A stretch of 9,856 bases of DNA from CAYWNA01 sp964459305 (GTDB lineage Bacteria > Planctomycetota > Planctomycetia > Pirellulales > Pirellulaceae): contig CAYWNA010000377.1 of NCBI GenBank assembly GCA_964459305.1, forward strand, positions 1-9,856. The letters run 5' to 3'. The notes beneath the pieces are model-generated. The model searched no databases, had not been told where the DNA came from, and was given only the letters and a program-made list of their open reading frames with translations. Position numbers and translations under genes: made by a program. Positions 7,304 to 9,856 of this stretch are shown here, piece by piece. Numbering within the stretch: position 1 is the first letter of the stretch; every line of letters begins with the position of its first letter.

Positions 7304-7869
7304 CCGAACTTGTATTTCTCTTGGAAGAAGCCTCGATCATCGAGGTTCTTGAGGTTCTTGTGCCTGGAATAGTGCCGAACGACGTAATATGCCGCTTTGT
7401 CCCACACGAGGGGAAAAGCGACCTGGAGAAGTCGATTCCACGAAAACTCCGAGCATGGCGGACGCCGGGCGTTCGGTTTGTCGTGGTGCGAGACAAAGAC
7501 CAAGGCGATTGTCACGCCGTAAAGGAAAAACTGCTTGAGTTGTGCCAAAAGGGGAGGCGGCCGGACACGTTGGTTCGCATTGTGTGCCATCATCTTGAGT
7601 CTTGGTACTTGGGAGATTTGGCGGCTGTGGAAAAAGCATTTAGCTTGAACGGAATAGCACGGCGGCAAGATCAGCAGAAGTTCCGTGATCCGGACGCGTT
7701 GCCAAACGCGGAACAGGTACTCCGGCGACTGGCACCACAGTATCAGAAGATCGCTGGTTCTCGCGAGATCGCTCCACATCTGGATGTGGATAACAACCGG
7801 TCGCACAGCTTCGGTGTTTTCCTATCGGGTGTGCGCGGTCTGTTTGACGAAGAAACAGAAGCCTCATGA
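7300..7869 (+). CDS. DUF4276-family, TOPRIM-like putative effector
   Basis: The 189-aa protein has the layout of DUF4276 proteins: an N-terminal beta strand ending in acidic residues (LVFLLEEAS, Glu9-Glu10), a central VVVRDKDQGD with a DxD pair (Asp65, Asp67), HHLESWYLGD (Glu100, Trp102), and a C-terminal NRSHSFGVFLSGVRGL (166-181). The Glu...DxD arrangement is that of a TOPRIM metal site, as in OLD-family nucleases, so a nuclease or RNase-type effector role is plausible. The family's activity is not known to me. Its ATG overlaps the stop codon of the ATPase gene, which implies translational coupling and joint function. Its own stop overlaps the ATG of a 28-codon ORF. No signal peptide or membrane segment is seen. 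Confidence 0.85.
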   Translation: MTELVFLLEEASIIEVLEVLVPGIVPNDVICRFVPHEGKSDLEKSIPRKLRAWRTPGVRFVVVRDKDQGDCHAVKEKLLELCQKGRRPDTLVRIVCHHLESWYLGDLAAVEKAFSLNGIARRQDQQKFRDPDALPNAEQVLRRLAPQYQKIAGSREIAPHLDVDNNRSHSFGVFLSGVRGLFDEETEAS

Positions 7870-7952
7870 TAATCCAGTTTGGCAGCAACCAACTAAAGAC
7901 CAACACCGTGCTGGAAATGAAATCTCACAACATCGAATTCCGCACGGTGTAG
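7866..7952 (+). CDS. 28-codon ORF overlapping the DUF4276 stop (copy 2 of the duplicated tail)
   Basis: ATG at 7866 overlaps the TGA of the DUF4276 gene as ATGA, the same coupling used between the ATPase and DUF4276 genes. It reads through QLKTNTVLEMKS to TAG at 7950-7952. The last 23 codons match the C-terminal remnant ending at 6098. It could be a small third component of the module, or simply the C-terminal fragment of a gene into whose 3' end the module was inserted, with a chance ATG created at the junction. The substitution pattern between copies favours real coding descent but does not show that the peptide is made now. No known family recognised. Confidence 0.45.
   Translation: MIIQFGSNQLKTNTVLEMKSHNIEFRTV
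7881..7952 (+). repeat. Flanking direct repeat, right copy (72 bases)
   Basis: The partner of 6027-6098 (59 of 72 identical, same orientation, same reading frame, both ending in a stop codon). The centre-to-centre distance equals the length of the ATPase/DUF4276 module. Its right edge is 5 bases from the target duplication of the IS66 element. Confidence 0.85.
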
Positions 7953-7957
7953 AACAA

Positions 7958-7965
7958 CATCCCGG
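7958..7965. repeat. 8-bp target site duplication, left copy
   Basis: CATCCCGG directly abuts the left IS end and is found again, identical, directly after the right IS end (9625-9632). Eight bases is the duplication length typical of the IS66 family. Confidence 0.8.
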
Positions 7966-7978
7966 GTAGGTGTCCATT
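7966..7978 (+). repeat. IS66 left terminal inverted repeat
   Basis: GTAGGTGTCCATT. It matches the reverse complement of 9612-9624 at 10 of 13 positions, mismatching at positions 5, 10 and 12. Confidence 0.7.
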
Positions 7979-8027
7979 TTTTGACATTGGCGCTGCTTGA
8001 TTTTGGCATATCGGCTATCACATTGGC

Positions 8028-9515
8028 ATGGATATGGAACAACTCAAGCAGGATGTCGCCGAAGGTCGCGTAAGTCTCGATCGACTGGTCGATCTTATCG
8101 CTTCCCTGCAAAAGCTAATCGAGAAACTGCAGAAGCAGTGCGCCGAGCTTCAAGAGAAGGTTGACAGCAAGAATCCGACTGAACGACTAGACGAACAATA
8201 CTCCGAAAAGGCGGAAGATAGACGTCGAGCGAAAAGCAAGAAACGTAAACGGTCCAAGCCACGGCGAAGGGGACGAATCTCCACGGCTGAAAAGATCGCC
8301 AAAGCAGAGCGGACGGAACTGGTCTATCCCGACGACTGCGATCCCCAGGACTGCAAGCTGTCTCACACACGCGTGGCCTGGCGGTTGGAGGGCGGTCGAG
8401 CGGTCCTGGTGGCCTACGAAATCTATCGGCAGGGCAACCGCTACGGGCAACCGCCGGGCGTTCCCGGTCGCGGCGAGTTCGGGATGGAGATCCTGATCGC
8501 ACTGGCTTATCAGGTTTACACTTTGGGTCTGTCACTGGACAAAGCTTGCCAGGTGCTGGGCTTCTTTCAGAATCTTTCCCTGAAGAAATCACAGGCCAAC
8601 GCGTTGCTCAATCAACTCGCTCGGGCTTGGGAGGACGAGTTCGATACGCTGTGCATGCTGCTGGCCAATGCGGCCGTCGTGTACTGCGATGAAACGGGCT
8701 GGAGCATCAACAGTGTTTGGACTTTCCTGACCGATACGCTGACGGTGATGTTCTACGGTGTTCACAAAGACGGCAAGACGCTGGCACAGATCCTTGACAA
8801 AGCGACATTCGCCGGGGTTCTGGTGAGTGACGACGCGGCGATCTATCAGGGTTTCAGCAAGGCGCAAAAGTGCTGGGCCCATCTGCTTCGCAAAGCGATC
8901 AAGCTGACGCTGGAGGCTCCTGAAGACACCAGATACCGCGAGTTGACCGATTCGCTGCTGTCGATCTACCGCATGGCCAAACGAGTTGCCAACGACAAGC
9001 GTTTCGGCACAGCCGGTCGCGAGCGTCGCGTCACGGAACTGGAAGCCGAGCTCCTCGCCCTGTGCGGTGCCCACTCGCTGGAAGGTTCTCAGACCGAGGG
9101 CGTCGAAGACGACTATCGCCGTCTTGTCAATGAGATCATGCGTCTGCTGCTGGTAAATGAGCTGTTTGTGTTCGTGACGACCGAGGGAGTTGTTGGCAAC
9201 AACAACGGCTCGGAGCGTGAACTGCGAGACGACGCTCAGCGTCGCGATACAGGCCGCACCAACAAGAAACCTACGGGCGCGAAACGCCAATCGATCATCG
9301 CCAGCGTTCTCCGCACGTTAGGCAAGCAGCTCAGCGAGTTCACGCTGGACAGTGTCCTGGCAGAGATTCAACGCTGGGCCGACCGTGGTCGGAGTTGCTT
9401 CACAGATCAAGCGAAAGCCGCCGGGTTGAATCGTCCTCCACCGGATTCGGAGCAGCGTTCCCTTCTGGACCGCATCATTCTAGATGTGGACAATCCCGAA
9501 ATGGCCGCGGCGTAG
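8028..9515 (+). CDS. IS66-family transposase (TnpC-type DDE)
   Basis: The 495-aa protein catalyses cut-and-paste or copy-type movement of its own IS. The N-terminus (about 1-60) is a coiled-coil helix rich in Leu, Lys and Glu, followed by a strongly basic patch (64-83, Arg/Lys), likely DNA-binding. The catalytic core has Asp221 in VVYCDETGW, Asp268 in LVSDDAAIYQG and Glu397 in NNNGSERELRD, the IS66 DDE set; KCWAHLLRK (281-289) is the family-specific block between the second Asp and the Glu. Length is normal and no frameshift or stop is seen, so it looks functional. Two ATGs lie two codons apart (8028 and 8034) and neither has a clear ribosome binding site, which is usual for transposases; I keep the first. 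The protein fills almost the whole IS. Confidence 0.93.
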   Translation: MDMEQLKQDVAEGRVSLDRLVDLIASLQKLIEKLQKQCAELQEKVDSKNPTERLDEQYSEKAEDRRRAKSKKRKRSKPRRRGRISTAEKIAKAERTELVYPDDCDPQDCKLSHTRVAWRLEGGRAVLVAYEIYRQGNRYGQPPGVPGRGEFGMEILIALAYQVYTLGLSLDKACQVLGFFQNLSLKKSQANALLNQLARAWEDEFDTLCMLLANAAVVYCDETGWSINSVWTFLTDTLTVMFYGVHKDGKTLAQILDKATFAGVLVSDDAAIYQGFSKAQKCWAHLLRKAIKLTLEAPEDTRYRELTDSLLSIYRMAKRVANDKRFGTAGRERRVTELEAELLALCGAHSLEGSQTEGVEDDYRRLVNEIMRLLLVNELFVFVTTEGVVGNNNGSERELRDDAQRRDTGRTNKKPTGAKRQSIIASVLRTLGKQLSEFTLDSVLAEIQRWADRGRSCFTDQAKAAGLNRPPPDSEQRSLLDRIILDVDNPEMAAA

Positions 9516-9611
9516 CAGCTTCAGCATGGCCACACACGGCGTCTCGGGGTGATCGTCCACTGTAATTGACCAGGGCAACGACATTCGCCCGACGCTTCGC
9601 CCTGCGCACGC

Positions 9612-9624
9612 ATTAGACAGCTAC
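9612..9624 (-). repeat. IS66 right terminal inverted repeat
   Basis: Read on the minus strand this is GTAGCTGTCTAAT, the partner of the left end at 7966-7978 (10 of 13 positions). Confidence 0.7.
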
Positions 9625-9632
9625 CATCCCGG
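9625..9632. repeat. 8-bp target site duplication, right copy
   Basis: CATCCCGG, identical to 7958-7965. Joining the two flanks here restores an uninterrupted spacer between the 28-codon ORF and the DUF3800 remnant, 26 bases from stop codon to ATG. Confidence 0.8.
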
Positions 9633-9642
9633 CATCGATCCG

Positions 9643-9814
9643 ATGAACGAATCGCAGCAGCAACAACATTCTCGCACTTGCCACTACTTCGTTGACGAAG
9701 CGGGCGACGGCACGCTGCTCAACAAGAGGAAGAAGACCGTCGTGGGCCGTGAACGAGTACGGAACGTACTACACGAAGAAGAATCCCCTGACGCTGGAAG
9801 AGTGCAAAAAATAG
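9643..9814 (+). pseudogene. DUF3800 gene remnant, apparently internally deleted
   Basis: From the ATG at 9643, residues 14-35 read CHYFVDEAGDGTLLNKRKKTVVG in essence: the FVDEAGD...VVG start that is characteristic of DUF3800 proteins, which are normally some 200 aa or more. After about residue 37 the frame degenerates and ends at 9828. In the +1 frame, from about 9749, the DNA reads VNEYGTYYTKKNPLTLEEC and then TAG at 9812-9814. That looks like a genuine protein C-terminus, and I suspect it is the end of the same DUF3800 gene. The simplest reading is one deletion of the gene's middle that also shifted the frame. The N-terminal match is fairly clear; the origin of the C-terminal piece is inference from memory of the family. 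Confidence 0.5.
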
Positions 9815-9829
9815 AGCCGGGAATATGAG

Positions 9830-9846
9830 GACTCGCGAGGCGAGTC
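9830..9846. repeat. Short perfect hairpin after the DUF3800 remnant
   Basis: GACTCGC, a three-base loop GAG, then GCGAGTC: a perfect 7-bp stem. It lies 15 bases past the remnant's stop codon. It could be a terminator (no T-run follows within the window) or a REP-like palindrome like the one at 1-47, though the sequences are unrelated. Confidence 0.5.
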
Positions 9847-9856
9847 ACACGGCATG

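Larger units (their letters stand above)
7966..9624 (+). mobile_element. IS66-family insertion sequence, single-ORF (ISBst12-like) type, apparently complete
   Basis: The 1659-base element begins GTAGGTGTCCATT and ends, on the other strand, GTAGCTGTCTAAT: 10 of 13 terminal positions agree, and the GTA start is like IS66-family ends. It is flanked by a perfect 8-base duplication CATCCCGG. It carries one transposase gene (TnpC type) and no tnpA or tnpB, as in the ISBst12 subgroup. The leader (7979-8027) and the tail between stop codon and right end (9516-9611) show no other gene. The identical target duplications and intact transposase suggest fairly recent insertion. Its target lies between the 28-codon ORF and the DUF3800 remnant, so it does not interrupt a recognisable frame. 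Confidence 0.8.

Noticed and set aside
8589..9290. Minus-strand open frame (233 codons) inside the IS66 element
   Set aside because: It is a shadow of the transposase coding strand; no motif or start signal.

Overview
The window looks like a piece of a bacterial chromosome, most likely from a planctomycete (Pirellulaceae-like) or a related polysaccharide degrader. This rests on style, not on a marker gene: moderately GC-rich DNA, secreted glycoside hydrolases with added beta-sandwich domains, a double-ACT regulator-like protein, a fused class II aldolase and abundant short palindromic repeats. No rRNA, tRNA or CRISPR array is visible.

Left part (about 1-5777), all minus strand, read right to left: a GcvR-like double-ACT protein (5244-5777), a secreted GH29 alpha-L-fucosidase-family enzyme (3219-5129), a tandem class II aldolase/adducin-family protein (1879-3171), and a secreted GH43 family enzyme (93-1796). 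Each has a recognisable ribosome binding site and gaps are 47-114 bases, so this could be one transcription unit for releasing deoxy-sugars or pentoses from a polysaccharide and cleaving a sugar phosphate. Two of these proteins depart from their families. The GH29 enzyme lacks two conserved sugar-binding histidines and one tryptophan. The second aldolase domain has lost the catalytic Glu and two of three zinc-binding His.

Right part (about 5900-9856), plus strand, is accessory DNA. A two-gene module encodes an ABC/SMC-type AAA ATPase (6110-7303) and an overlapping DUF4276/TOPRIM-like protein (7300-7869). This architecture resembles split OLD-family and PARIS-like anti-phage systems. The module is bracketed by two diverged copies of a 72-base sequence (6027-6098 and 7881-7952) that both read as the same C-terminal peptide ending in a stop codon. 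The second copy is a 28-codon ORF whose ATG overlaps the stop codon of the DUF4276 gene.

Just downstream lies a structurally complete IS66-family element of the single-ORF (ISBst12-like) type at 7966-9624, with imperfect terminal inverted repeats and a perfect 8-base target duplication. It separates the peptide copy from a DUF3800 gene remnant (9643-9814) that appears to have lost its middle. The most interesting signal is the ATPase/DUF4276 pair with its duplicated flanking peptide-coding tail, which suggests a module inserted at, and regenerating, the 3' end of a gene, or a system with a small third component.
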